DNA of 64,000 nt, taken from positions 26,075,346 to 26,139,345 of the forward strand of contig CM024766.1 in the NCBI GenBank assembly GCA_014218235.1, read 5' to 3'. The stretch comes from Colocasia esculenta (lineage: Eukaryota; Streptophyta; Magnoliopsida; Alismatales; Araceae). A model generated the notes under the pieces. It searched no databases. It was given only the letters and a program-made list of their open reading frames with translations, and was not told where the DNA came from. A program made the translations under genes and the position numbers. Of this stretch, positions 1-10,262 are shown in pieces (the first letter of the stretch is position 1; every line of letters begins with the position of its first letter).

Positions 1-93
1 GATAGGTTTATACTTAATGATGATACAGCGTGTGTCATGTTATTCAATGCATAGAAATCTCATGCATCGAATTTAGAGATTGCTCAAACCATG

Positions 94-150
<57 letters not shown>

Positions 151-645
151 TATATGTTGAATGTTTCTTTTAGAAAATAGAATGCTCACATGATGTATGT
201 ATGAGAAATGTATATGGATTTGCTTGCTGAGTCTATTATACTCACTCTTGCTTCGACGTACAGGTGCAGGTGTCTCCACTTTTTTCGAGAGACTAGTCAG
301 GAGTGACTCGGAGCGAGAGTAGGAGATTGTTGTGGAGACTATACTATTGTACTTTTCTTTTCATAGTATGTAATTGAGAGCATTATGTAATTCAGTTGTG
401 GACAATGTATTGATTTAAATTTCAGTTATGTGAACTTTAATTTCTTCTTGTACTATATAGACTGTGGATAAATGTGGATGATGGAATAATAAATTTACAT
501 TCAGTTCTTTTATTCCGTTGTTATGTGTTCATATTTGTGTACGTCTCAGCCTATCGAATGTGTTGGGTAAATGTCCCACTGTGGCGATGCTTTCTATATC
601 GATGTGGGTTGGTATAACCGTACCGGTATAAAGAGGGTCGTTACA
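1..645 (+). mobile_element. 3' part of a Ty3/gypsy-type LTR (family A), cut by window edge
   Basis: The segment ends in GAGGGTCGTTACA, a typical plant gypsy LTR terminus. Reverse-complemented, it resembles the right-hand part of the solo LTR at 21013-24267, including the stretches around 'TTGCTGAGTCT' and 'GTGGGACATTTACCC'. No primer binding site follows it, so it is either a 3' LTR or the end of a solo LTR. It lies inside a copia-type LTR (646-1517). The left end is outside the window, so the target duplication cannot be checked. Confidence 0.7.
95..155. repeat. (TA)n microsatellite
   Basis: An uninterrupted run of TA dinucleotides is broken only once, by a C at position 145. It lies inside the family A LTR. 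The short reading frame across it (poly Ile-Tyr) is an artefact. Confidence 0.95.
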
Positions 646-1517
646 GCAAACCTGTCAGCACCTGTCAACAGATGCATAGGCTGCTGTCGACAGACGAAGA
701 GAAACTCAAGATCCGAGATTTGGATACGTTTCTTATTTGGGTGATTCGTTTTACCACGTCTTACCATACTTGAACACCCATATATAAGGAACATCTAGAG
801 GTATTTTCGCACAAGAGAAGCCACCATACCAAATCCTAATCAAAAACCAAGAGAGAGAGCTTCTTCCTGCTACTCTGCTTCAACCTTCCGTCCAGGGAAA
901 GAAAGAACCATCTTCCGAACGGAATTGAAGCTGGTTTGTCCATCTCTCAAGCTTCTCCATCAACTGATACCTGTCAAGACCGAGCTTGAAGTTCATCTGG
1001 ATGACCATCTTGAAGAGTTCCATCTCAGGATTTGATTCTACAACTCTGAACTCTTCTCTGCTTCTACTTTTTCATACTCTGTGTGTGTGACAGTGGGTCA
1101 AGCGTCTATTGTGCTTGATCTACATGTGTGGTGTTGTTCTGATCATGTGTTTGCATCAGACAACGTGGTGTGTGTGTGTTGCAGTGTTTGAACTCGCTCA
1201 TAAGCAGTCGTTCTGCGTGTGTGTGTGGACGGTGGACGTAGGATACACAAGTTGTGTACTCCGAACCACCTTAAATCCTCGTGTCCTATGGTTTGCACAT
1301 TTTCACGATAGATGATTGGTAGGCACGTTGATTCTACACATGCTAGATAAGTTGTTCATGTCTTATTCACAACAAACACACACTCAGCAATTCGAATTCA
1401 AATTAAATCTGTGTTTCCATCGAAAAGAAGGCAACAGTGTTTCCAGTTTCAGTAATCTATTCAACCCCCCCCCCCTCTAGATTACCATATTGGATAATTT
1501 CGCGCATCTTTCAATCA
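646..1517 (+). mobile_element. 3' portion of a copia-type LTR
   Basis: It contains a TATA box (TATATAAG at 781-788), a transcribed-looking region, then the signature 'TCTATTCAACCCCCCCC' about 60 bases before a CA terminus at 1517. The same C-run signature precedes the ends of the SIRE-type LTRs in this window. There is no PBS downstream, so it is a 3' or solo LTR remnant. Its 5' part lies left of the family A insertion, outside the window. The Cys/Val-rich frame at 1109-1315 is the GT-rich part of the LTR and is not a gene. Confidence 0.6.
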
Positions 1518-1531
1518 TGTCACATTTTATC

Positions 1532-1553
1532 TAATAATAATAATAATAATAAA
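1532..1553. repeat. (TAA)n microsatellite
   Basis: About seven TAA units lie between the copia LTR end and the 3' end of the first PMD pseudogene. Confidence 0.9.
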
Positions 1554-1559
1554 TCTCAC

Positions 1560-3506
1560 AAGGTCAAGTTTATGTCCTACTAGTCGTCGGGCTCCCCTAG
1601 AGACCTTCGCCCCATACTTCAAGGCAAAGGACTACAGGTACACCTCGTCGCTCTGTACCTCGAACGTGACGCGTCGCCTTTGGTGCTCCTAGTCCGCGAT
1701 CTACTCTCAGGCCCTCTCGCGCCAGTCAATCGTGTCGTGCAGTCCCCTGAAGCTCCTACCGGGCCTCTGTGTCCTACCTCAGCTAAGGAACTCTACGACA
1801 CTCTGATGTAGGCCGAGCGCCCTCTGGGTCAGATGCAAATGGATAGGAAGCACCAAGTTGAGAGCATGAACCCATGTCTCCCTACCAAAGTAGGGGCGGG
1901 TCTACTCCAACCAGGGTTTCCTATCATCTACCTTCTCCTGATATGAATGCCACACCACCTACAAAATAAAGAACACACACTATTAGTGGTCAAATCAATT
2001 AAGAAAAATAACTGGGATTAGAAAGGAGCTAGTACTTGCATCGAGCTGAGGGTAGACATCATTAGCATCCTAGATGGACGCCAGCTGCTCCTCTAGAGGG
2101 TGGGTGTCTCGGCACGACACCCACCTCCTCTCCAAGGGCACTAGGACCAGCCTCTCCTGTGTCCCATGTCCCAGGCCCGGTAGGTGGGGATAAGTCCAGA
2201 CCTACAAGAAAGTCACTTGATTAGATCACATATAAGCAAGTTTGAAATTCATCACTAGAAGAAGAAGGGAGCTAAAAGTACCTGAAGGAAGGGGAAGAAG
2301 CCACCAATCACCATCTGCCGGTCGGAGGTCCCCAACCTTTCAAACTGGTGCGTTAGGAGAGCGGCACCCCAGGCATACTCACCCACCCGGTCCAAATCCT
2401 CTAGCAGTGGTAGGAACCGGCAGTGGACTGCGTCGCCCCTCGTGGCAAACAAAAGCCTACTATGGAAGAAGGTGAGGAAGCGATGTAGGTCCAGGTTGGC
2501 CTGAGGTCCTGGCTCACTAGCTAGGGTCTCCCTGCATCCTCCGACTAGCCTGTTTAAATTCTCATCCGGGGACTCTCCTACCTCACACCTGGTCTTTCTA
2601 AGCTCCAGACTCTCCTGCAGATCTACTCTAGGGACTAGAGAAAACCGACGCCTGACAGTCAATCCTAGCAACCTCCCTATAGTAGGGATAAGTGAATCCG
2701 CTCACCGAGCACCCATACACCCTCAATTTGGTGATCCTACTCACGTCCTCCAGATCGAGGATCATGTGTACCAACGGGAACACAAAGGCGGTCTCCTCGG
2801 TGTCCCACCGGCTCTTCAAAGCCTGAGTCAGTGGGGCGTCTGCCCTCATCTGCTCCATGCGGAAGACCTCCCCGAACCCCATCTCCTCTAACTGGTCCCT
2901 CTGGAACACCAAGAGGGCCAGGTACACTTCCAGTACCAATAGCCAGGAGACCTTGGCCCTCATCTCGCCCTGCAAAGCACAAAAGGAAGAAACTGGTCAG
3001 AAAATTAGGCAGATCAGATGGGTTGCAACCATGTCGCGATGCCCCGATGGGTCGCGACCTTGTCGTGACACCCAGGCGGGTTGCAACCTTATCGTGACGG
3101 GCATTGACTGTCATGAAAATTTTGCGACCACTAACCGTACCGAGACATTGCTGTTGCGACAGGATAGTCCGTCGCGTTCTCAGTCAACCCACTGACCAGA
3201 ACAATCCTTCTCCGACGATAGTGCTTTTGGACATCTCACCTTACATACGCCCTCAATGGGGCCTCATCACACACAATCACACAAATTGAGGGGTTAGATC
3301 ATCGAAAGACTCACCTTCTTCATCGCCTTCTCCCGGGCTTCCGTCGCTGCCGCCATGTCCACCGTCGGTGCTTCCTCCTCTACCATCTCCACCTTCGGCA
3401 CCTTCTCAGATGCCGGAGCCACCTCCTCCTGACGCCGGACCCTCCTCATCACCAGCCGTTTCCCCCTCTCACCTCTGTGGGAACCTTCATCGTTTCCCCC
3501 TTCCAT
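1560..3506 (-). pseudogene. Plant mobile domain (aminotransferase-like, PMD) gene 1, decayed
   Basis: Five minus-strand exons can be traced. E1 is 3506-3315 (ATG, 64 codons, acidic/basic N-terminus, donor AAG/GTGAGT). E2 is 2969-2706 and contains ADAPLTQALKSRWDTEE. E3 is 2614-2282 and contains LPLLEDLDRVGEYAWGAA, a PMD hallmark. E4 is 2201-2040. E5 runs from 1958 to about 1565. All junctions keep phase 0. E4/E5 is phase-consistent only with a GC-AG intron (donor GCAAGT). E4 has one in-frame stop and E5 about six, each explicable by C-to-T or G-to-A changes from Gln, Arg or Trp codons. PMD proteins are known as host factors (the MAIL/MAIN type) and as passengers of transposons. No terminal inverted repeats were seen. 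The family call is strong. Exon ends are inferred from splice consensus only. Confidence 0.75.
3005..3190. repeat. TCGCGAC/CGCGTTCT word cluster in intron 1 of PMD gene 1
   Basis: It contains GTCGCGATG, GGGTCGCGACC, GTCGTGACAC, TTGCGACAGG and GTCGCGTTCTCAG in under 200 bases. The same words cluster in several LTRs of this window. It lies inside the first intron (2970-3314) of the PMD pseudogene. Confidence 0.6.
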
Positions 3507-3921
3507 TGATGCCGAGCGCAGGAGAGAGAGAGAATAACAAAGAGTGGGAGGAAGAGGAACAAGAGAGAAAGATAGAGTGTATGCAGGAGAAGCAAGGTTG
3601 CCGGAGAGCAAGGGTCGCCAGAGGGAAAGATCACCGGAGAAAGAAGGTTGTGAGTGAGGAAAGAGAGAAAGAGGGGACCACTGTGTTTTTGAACTCTCGG
3701 GTAGGGTTGCATCCTCTATAGGCGACACGACATTAAGGCGACGGCTAGACCTGTTGCGACATTGCTCATGTGCACAAAATAGTGAACAAAATTCAATTGT
3801 ATTAATTCAATGCTCCTAACGCAATCTCCATACTCCATCAAAGCTCAGTTGATCAATCTTTTTCATATTCCACCTGTTATAATTCAAGTCAAACTCTAAA
3901 CTCTCAAGTCTGCCCTCCATC
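3507..3921. other. Intergenic/5' region between the two PMD pseudogenes
   Basis: On the minus strand this is the upstream region of PMD gene 1. It is a CT-rich leader, then a weak TATA-like CTATAGAGG near 3716, then a short GCGACACGAC...TTGCGACATTG cluster at 3720-3770. The remaining ~150 bases up to the stop of PMD gene 2 show nothing recognisable. Open frames here on both strands follow from purine/pyrimidine bias. Confidence 0.5.
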
Positions 3922-5353
3922 TTATGCAGCCTCCACCACGGCGTGATCTCCTCGTGGTCGAATCCTCCTTAGCTCATGCAGATAGCTTTGGTACACCTCG
4001 TCATCTTCCGCTACCTCCGCCAGAATGAGGCCCGAGGAGCATACCTCCCGGTGCACAAGAGCGCTTCTCACATCTCGTTCATCCTCCGCATTGTCGATCT
4101 TCCTTACTTGAATGGATAAGAAGTGTAAGAGAGCAGGGACATCCATGCATGGCATGCCGATCTGCAAGTGGCATCAGTGCGGGTTGTAGAGGACCAGACC
4201 CTTGTCCCCTATCCATCGTAGGTCCAGGCTGACTCATTGAGGTAGTTAGATCATCTTGTCATGGAGGAAGGAAGGCCGCATGTTGAATTGTCCCACCTAC
4301 AGCGTGTTCAAATACAATCTCCACTCCTTCAAGCTCTTCACCGTTGCAGTCTTGCACCAGGCCTGAGTAGTCATGTGTAAGGGAGCTCCGACGAAGAAAA
4401 GAGGATAATGGGTCAAGCTTAGGCACTTGATAGAGGTATCATATGTTGCCTCGAAGCAGATCCTCATGCCCATCCAGCACTCCAAGGTGATCACAGAGCC
4501 GTAGAGAGATCCATCAGTGGCTGCAGAAGTAAGGCCAGCATACAGATAGCCAAGAATAGATTGGGAGATAGACAGACCTTCCCATATGTTGTTGATGATG
4601 CTCAGGTTAGCTGCTGATAGAAGGTGATCCTGTGTTGGGAAGAGTATGACACTGCATATGTAGATTGCGACGGCCTTAGCTATGGCGAGATGTTTCCCGC
4701 TCTTGTTTCTATAATGGGAGACAACCCACTGGGAAAGAGGGATCAAATGAATAAAATTTGGGCTTGTCATGCATTGAAGATCGCATGTCTTGGTCGTGAT
4801 ATCCTATGTATGGCCCAGGAGTCGATGGGAGCAACAGTGTGGCAAATGAGGTGCTCCGACCCTTTCTTGTCTTTAGAGAGGCCGAGCATGATCTCTAACT
4901 TATCCAATAAGATGGTCACTTCAAAGGTTGGGAAGATGAAAGTGTGGGTTTGAGGATGCCATAACTCCACCAATGTCATCAGGTTGTCCCAAATATGCAT
5001 GATCTTATGATAGTTCTTGGCTATCACCAACACCGTGGTTAGATTCCATTCACGCAGAAGGTTGATGGATGCTAGTGGGAGAGCTTTGATCACGGGCTCC
5101 AACCAGTTGATCTTAGAGTAGCGGCGTGATCTCGGGAAGATCTAAGAAGAGAAAGAAGAAGGATATTGGTACATGAAGAAGAAGAAGAAGAGAGAGAAGA
5201 ACTAGAAGACTTACATACCTGCCCATCATACTTGGTGCTTATGTGACTCGGGACAGAGGTGCGGCGTTGCAGCTCTTCATAGGCGGTCTTTGCTAGCCGG
5301 GGACCACCATAGGGGGTTTGGTGGGCTTGAAAAGCACCAAGAGATATCTTCAT
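3922..5353 (-). pseudogene. Plant mobile domain (PMD) gene 2, decayed
   Basis: Exon 1 is 5353-5219 (ATG, 45 codons, donor CAG/GTATGT). A 77-base intron follows, and exon 2 starts at 5141 after TTCTTAG. It reads ...ELWHPQTHTFIFPTFEVTI..., the N-terminal PMD signature. At about 4767-4770 the frame stops and continues in another frame (LAIAKAVAIYICSVILFP), a frameshift or altered intron. The C-terminal part (WIGDKGLVLYNPH, stop, CHLQIGMP, then a 70-residue tail ending near 3922) matches the usual YNPHR..RQFGMP motif with Arg changed to stop (CGA to TGA). It is tandem with and on the same strand as PMD gene 1, ~415 bases apart, but too diverged to be a recent duplicate. Function, if any remained, would be unknown. 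Confidence 0.75.
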
Positions 5354-5425
5354 GGCTTGGAGAGAGAGAAAGGCAAGAGAAGTTGAAGAGAGAGAAGATG
5401 AACCACGAAGTTGAGCCCTCCACCC

Positions 5426-5434
5426 TTATTTATA
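5426..5434 (-). promoter_or_regulatory. TATA box of PMD gene 2
   Basis: On the minus strand the sequence TATAAATAA lies ~75 bases upstream of the ATG at 5353, a normal plant spacing for transcription start plus short leader. It supports 5353 as the true start. Confidence 0.6.
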
Positions 5435-5564
5435 GAGCTCTAGGAGGGGCTAATCCCACTCTAGTTTGTGTTTAGGGGTCAAGTTAGCATTAGGATTAGG
5501 TTTAGGGGTCCTATTAGTGTTAGGATTAGCTCGATGATAAAGATAGGGTCGGATTCGGAGTCCA

Positions 5565-5650
5565 GCGCATAGAACACTGTCGCGACAGCCCGATGCGACA
5601 CAAGTTGGTCATGACCCTGAGAGGCGTCGCGACACTGTCACAACCCCTAG
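5565..5650. repeat. TCGCGAC word cluster upstream of PMD gene 2
   Basis: It contains CTGTCGCGACAGCCCGATG, GGCGTCGCGACACTGTCAC and related words, ~130 bases upstream of the minus-strand TATA box. It resembles the clusters in the LTRs of this window. Confidence 0.6.
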
Positions 5651-6220
5651 AGCAATTGCAATAGGGCATATTATGCTTTCTCTGATTATGTTTGACCTTC
5701 TATGCCATGCTTGTGTTGATGTCTTGTTTGTACATATTGGTCAGTTTTTCATTTGTTTATTCATCAGAAAATCACAAAAAAGAAGGAAAAGATAATACAA
5801 AAAAAATGGAGCCTCACAGTAAGTTCAGGTAAGTATCTCTATCCCTATATTCTACATTACTATATGTTAACTTAACTTATTATACTATTTCAAGGACCGG
5901 TTGGTTCTCAGTGTGCTCTGGGATCTGAGTTCCCCTTCACCAAAAACAGTGATGATCTAAGTGCACATTGTTAATTGCTGGATAGGCCGTTTAGTTGAAT
6001 AAGTTTGAGGATGAAGGATTTTTTTCTGCATAGCGGTTACAGGAAGATTCTCGACCCAATCTTGTTTGGCTTAGCAATACTATCCTTGATCTATTTTCTA
6101 TTTTTTTCTCCTTTCTTTGTATTTGATTTTATGATTTCTTTTCTTTTAGCCCACATGCATCATGTAGATTTTTGAGCTATCATGACTCATCATTGGCTAA
6201 TAATGAGTTCTCAATGAGTG
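5651..6220. other. No gene recognised
   Basis: AT-rich sequence without long frames or a recognisable repeat terminus. It may be the internal part of the LTR element whose 3' end lies at 6515-6854. Confidence 0.4.
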
Positions 6221-6514
6221 CTCAATTGTTCTTCATGTTCAGAATGAATCAGAAAGTTTGCCTCCAAGCAAGTTGCTCTTGCCAGTTTGTTAAGTATTTC
6301 CCTATCTGGATTCTCTATCCAAATTTCATCTAAATTCTTTTTGATCTATTTTGGCTGCTCAATTGTTCTTCATGTTCAGAACAAGAAATTCCATTCCACT
6401 CTGAATCAGAAAGTTTGCCTCCAAGCAAGTTGCTCTTGCCAGTTTGTTAAGTATTTCCCTATCTGGATTCTCTATCCAAATTTCATCTAAATTCTTTTTG
6501 ATTTATTTTGGTTG
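6221..6514. repeat. Tandem duplication, two units of 137 and 157 bp
   Basis: Unit 1 (6221-6357) and unit 2 (6358-6514) both begin CTCAATTGTTCTTCATG and both run through AAGTTTGCCTCCAAGCAAG to TTATTTTGG or CTATTTTGG. They are nearly identical except for about 20 extra bases in unit 2 after the first 25 bases. The 67-residue frame crossing the junction is a by-product. Confidence 0.9.
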
Positions 6515-7409
6515 TGAACCGCTCCCAGGTTTTGGGTCATCGTTACCTGCTTGGCACGCACATGTTCCTCCAAGATGAAACCTGCAGGCCAATCGGCCAG
6601 GGTACCTTTCAATCGAGGGGTTGATCGTTCCTTTTATCTTCTCCTTCTCGTCCAGACTTGTGTCATCCTTGCCTCCTATTTGAGAACTAACTCGGGACTT
6701 TCAAGAAGATTCCTATTGCTCGTTGGTCAGATCGGGTGTCTCTTTACCTTGGCTCCCATCTTTTCAGTTCACTCAATGTCACTTTCGCTTCACCATCATT
6801 ACATGACACCTCCGCTCCATTCCCTTGCAAAGTGGAAGGCATTGAGGGGCAATCTATAGGCACCCAATTCTGGCCTATGAGTCGAACCATATTTCTTTCT
6901 CTCTTAGTGTGCCCCAAGTTGGTCAGTCATGTTGAGCCCATTTGTTAGCCTTTTCTTATGCCCATTAAGTCCAATTCTCAGCTTACCTCGTCCAAATATC
7001 ACTTCAGAATCCTTATTCTAGGGTTTCAACCAACAGCCCTTAACACGACGACCATAGTCGACGCGTTGGCATTGAGTGAATCGTTCTGTCATCGACTGCC
7101 GTTAACACAACAGGTTGTAGCTCCGCGTTAGTATCCTTGTCACGTCCGAACAGTCTGTCGCGATAGTTCATGCATATCCATTCGCATCCCTTCAGAGTCA
7201 CAACCACCTTAACCGTTGCAACAGCCCATGTCGCATCCCCACGATCCGTCACGACATGCTTCTGCATGGCTGGCTCCTCAACCACCTCTCTTCTATCCTT
7301 CTTTTAGCTCTATCTTCATCTCCAATAGCCTTGAAACGACCCCAGCTGCAGTTTGAGGTTCTATCCACCCCTAGAACTCTCCTAGGACTCTTCTCATTCA
7401 GATTTACTT
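6515..7409 (+). mobile_element. LTR-element 3' end plus LTR start (family B), interrupted by the SIRE element
   Basis: Positions 6550-6854 are a diverged copy of 17020-17301. Both end in a purine tract GAGGGGCAAT followed by CTATAGACAC or CTATAGGCAC, a PPT-LTR junction in plant gypsy style (compare TGTAGACACC termini). The LTR would begin at ~6855 and continue after the SIRE insertion at 16166. It includes a TCGCGAC-type CpG cluster (7030-7260). No coding domain is visible, so the lineage cannot be named. Confidence 0.5.
7030..7260. repeat. TCGCGAC-type CpG word cluster in the family B LTR
   Basis: Repeated words include AACACGACGACC, AGTCGACGCGTTGG, CTGTCGCGATAG and CCGTCACGACATG. Allowing for the SIRE insertion, it lies ~200 bases upstream of the family B TATA box at 16222. 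Confidence 0.5.
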
Positions 7410-7414
7410 GAGTT
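7410..7414. repeat. Target site duplication GAGTT, left copy
   Basis: The five bases directly before the 5' LTR of the SIRE-type element are identical to 16161-16165 after the 3' LTR. Confidence 0.9.
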
Positions 7415-9239
7415 TGTTGAGTTGTGTATTTTGATGATGACATTTTGTACACAATCTGATGTCATATTGTATATATGTGGAAGATTGTTGAGTTGTGTAT
7501 TCATTTAGATGATGACTAAAAACCTTCATGTTGATGATGTCTACACACTCATACTTTGATTTTGATGATGACATATTGTACATATTACAATGATGACTAA
7601 ACAACATGTTTTTGATACTTAATATTTTCATATTTTAATGATAATGATATGTTTTGATGGTCCACTCTTCATATATACAGGTTTACAAAGTTTTATCAAA
7701 GTAGTGTCGACACTAGTTAAAAATTAGGTCAACACATAAAGTCTGCCCAGTAGCTCCTGAAGAACAAGTTACAGTTGTGTTGACTCTAGTAGAAGGTTAG
7801 GTCGACACTAGCTGCCATTCAGGTCAACTCTAGTTGAAGGTCAGGTCGACACTAGTGCCCTGCCAGTAAGCTAAAACTGATACTTAGTCAGTAGTGTCGA
7901 CACACATGCAAACTAGTGTCGACACACATTGCATCAAAACTCAGAAACGCAAAGGGTATGATATCCAATGGTTGTGATTTATCTCTGAAGATTGTTTGGA
8001 ATATTCTATTATTGCCAAAATGCCCTTTCATCCAAGTGGCAATGAGAAAAATGACTTTTGACACCTGGCAGCCTTGGTTGCATTCTAGGTTTTTATGCAC
8101 AACACTCCCACGTATAAGGGACTACACAGAGGCTATAAAGGCTCTCTTACCTCATCTGGAGCAGCCACCCATCGAATCCATCATAAAGAATGTAGGGATC
8201 AAGGCCAAGCATAGAAGGAGAGTGTTAGAGTGCTGCAAGAGGAGCAGATCAAGGAGAAGAGCAGCAGAGCTGAGAAAAAGAAGCAATCATGCAAAAGAAG
8301 AGCAGCAGAGGAAGAAGAAGCAATTGTGCAAAAAAAAAAGAGCAGTAGACCTGAGAAGAAGAAGCAAATCTGAAGGAAGGTGGAAGAGGAAACTTGTGTA
8401 AGAGCAGAAGCACGAAGCTCGTCTATGGAAGAACTCAAGAGCATCAACTCAGATCTGAATTTCTTTGTAAATCAGATCTGAAACAGAGTATTACGGATCG
8501 AGTCTGATTTGAAGGAGTTCAAAAAATTGGCTGAGAAGCATAACTAGATGATGTGTTTGTGCAAGATGATCTGAAGCACAACTTCAACCCTCAAGATCTG
8601 AAGATTTAAAGTTCAAATTCATCAGTCCAGAGGGAACTTGGCAAAGTTGAAGGACTGGTGTTTGAGGATTTGTCTCTCTTAACTCTGATCTTCATGTAAA
8701 TTTATTTTTCACTTTTAAACTTTATTCAAAACTCATTGATTGCTCCTACTGGTGATAGGAGTGTTGATATCATACTGGTGTGTGTGGATTGAGAAAGTCT
8801 GTCTGACCTTGAAGCTGTGAATCAGAGATAAGCTATGTAATCAGCGGTTGGCAAGCTGTGACTTAGCGTTCAAGCTGTGAGTCAGCAGTTGTTGAAGTTG
8901 TGAATCAGCGGTTTAGTGAAGCCTCACTGGTTTGAGTGAGGGGTGGACGTAGATCTCCGTTTGGTAGTCGAACACTTAAAAATATCTTGTGCAGTGGTTT
9001 GATGTATTGATTTTCCACTAGAATGCTTGCATAGGATTTTGATCACCTTCTAAGCACTCACACAGTTATAGATAGATGATCTAATGTGCTTTAGATTCCT
9101 ATAAGTTAATCAAATCAGTGGGTACCTATTTGAATAGAGATTTTAATTTGACATATTTTTAATTGCATAAGGTTTCCGCTACAAATCTATTCAACCCCCC
9201 TTTATATATTTACCATTTTACTACATCTTCGATCCAACA
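7415..9239 (+). mobile_element. 5' LTR of the SIRE-type element
   Basis: It runs from TGTTGAGTTGTG to CGATCCAACA. The LTR start is repeated 71 bp further in (7486). U3 holds an array of GTCGACACTAG words (7700-7930). A TATA box TATAAAG is at 8134-8140. Downstream lie purine-rich imperfect repeats of ~40 bp (8263-8375), then the TCTATTCAACCCCCC signature at 9186. The Arg/Lys-rich frame at 7916-8401 follows from the purine repeats and is not conserved intact in the other LTR. Confidence 0.95.
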
Positions 9240-9241
9240 CT

Positions 9242-9253
9242 TGGTATCAGAGC
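9242..9253 (+). promoter_or_regulatory. Primer binding site, initiator tRNA-Met type
   Basis: TGGTATCAGAGC lies two bases after the 5' LTR end. This is the standard plant PBS complementary to the 3' end of initiator tRNA-Met, where minus-strand cDNA synthesis starts. Confidence 0.95.
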
Positions 9254-9302
9254 CTAGGCTCTCCACTCTTGTTGTTTAACAGCCTAGAGAGTTCAGGTGA
9301 AA

Positions 9303-10255
9303 TGGATCTAAGGGGATATATGCCAAAAAGGCACTCTATGTATAGACCTCCTTATTTTGATGGATCAAACTATACTTACTGGAAAACTTGCATGTAGGTT
9401 TTCTTAAGAGCCCATGATCATCAAATCTGGAAGGTGGTTAGTAGTGGACCATATGAGCTCCCAGAGGATGAAGAAACATGGACACCAGAGAAAATCAAGA
9501 AGTCAAATGTCAACTGGAGTGCAATGAACATCATGCAATGCTCCCTTCATCCAATGGAGTTTTCAAGAGTTTCCTCATGTGCCACTGCCAAGGAAATGTG
9601 GAATCGTCTAATGGTAATCTATGAAGGTACCTCTGAGGTAAAAGAAACCAAAGGCAATATGTTAGTTTCTGAGTATGAACCCTTTAAAATAAAAAATAAT
9701 GAAACCATCTCAAATATGTATGGAAGATTAACTCTACTGAAAAATGGCTTGAAGAGTCTAGGAAAAACATATACTGAATATGAACTTGTCAGAAAAATTG
9801 ATAGATCCTTGACTCCTATTTGGCATACAAAGGCTACTGTAGTTGAAGAGTCTAGGAATCTGTCTACTATGATTGTTGACCAATTGATTGGTTCCTTAAT
9901 GACATATGAATTGGATTTGAAAAGGACAGATGATGATGTTAAGAAAAAGAAGTCACCAGCACTTAAAGCAAGTCCTAGTGTGAAAGAATCAACTGAGGAA
10001 GAAGAATCTTCAAGCTTAGGAAATGACTTAAGTGAATCTGCCTTGCTCACAAGAAAATTTAAAAAGTTTTTAAGAAAAGAAGGTAAATGGTTTCTTAAAA
10101 GAAGACCTCAGGTAGACAACTATCCAAACAGAAATAATTTGCTAATAAAAGTTCTAACATAATATTTGTTACAATTGTAGGAAACCAGGGCATGTCAAAT
10201 CAGAATGCCCGAATGCTCAGAAGAAGATTCAACCCAAGTGAAAGAAAAATAAGTT
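9303..10255 (+). pseudogene. Gag N-terminal part, SIRE-type (DUF4219/UBN2-like plus CCHC knuckle)
   Basis: The ATG at 9303 follows the PBS by 50 bases. The frame reads a copia gag start (RPPYFDGSNYTYWKT), then a stop TAG at ~9394. It continues in the same frame from 9397 as VFLRAHDHQIWKVV and then DEETWTPEKIKKSNVNW, a well-known copia gag signature. The product would form the capsid of the virus-like particle in the cytoplasm. A frameshift or stop near 10162 precedes a zinc knuckle (CYNCRKPGHVKSECP at ~10170-10212) that binds RNA. There is one stop in the N-terminal part and at least one more break before the knuckle. Family length would be ~300 residues for this part. The identification is firm; the breaks could be decay or sequencing error. 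Confidence 0.85.
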
Positions 10256-10262
10256 TAGAGCT

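Noticed and set aside
2831..3195. Plus-strand frames of 88-112 codons over PMD gene 1
   Set aside because: They are shadows of the minus-strand PMD exons and the CpG cluster.
3368..3721. Plus-strand 117-codon frame
   Set aside because: It overlaps the minus-strand first PMD exon and its CT-rich leader. Composition explains it.
1560..5353. PMD pair as part of a Mutator-like DNA transposon
   Set aside because: No terminal inverted repeats, no 9-bp duplication and no transposase motif were seen around the pair.
7916..8401. 161-codon Arg/Lys-rich frame in the SIRE LTR
   Set aside because: It crosses the TATA box and purine repeats and is not intact in the other LTR.
9242..9253. tRNA gene at TGGTATCAGAGC sites (also 40634 and 61015)
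   Set aside because: Only 12 bases match the tRNA 3' end complement; no cloverleaf is present. They are retrotransposon PBSs.
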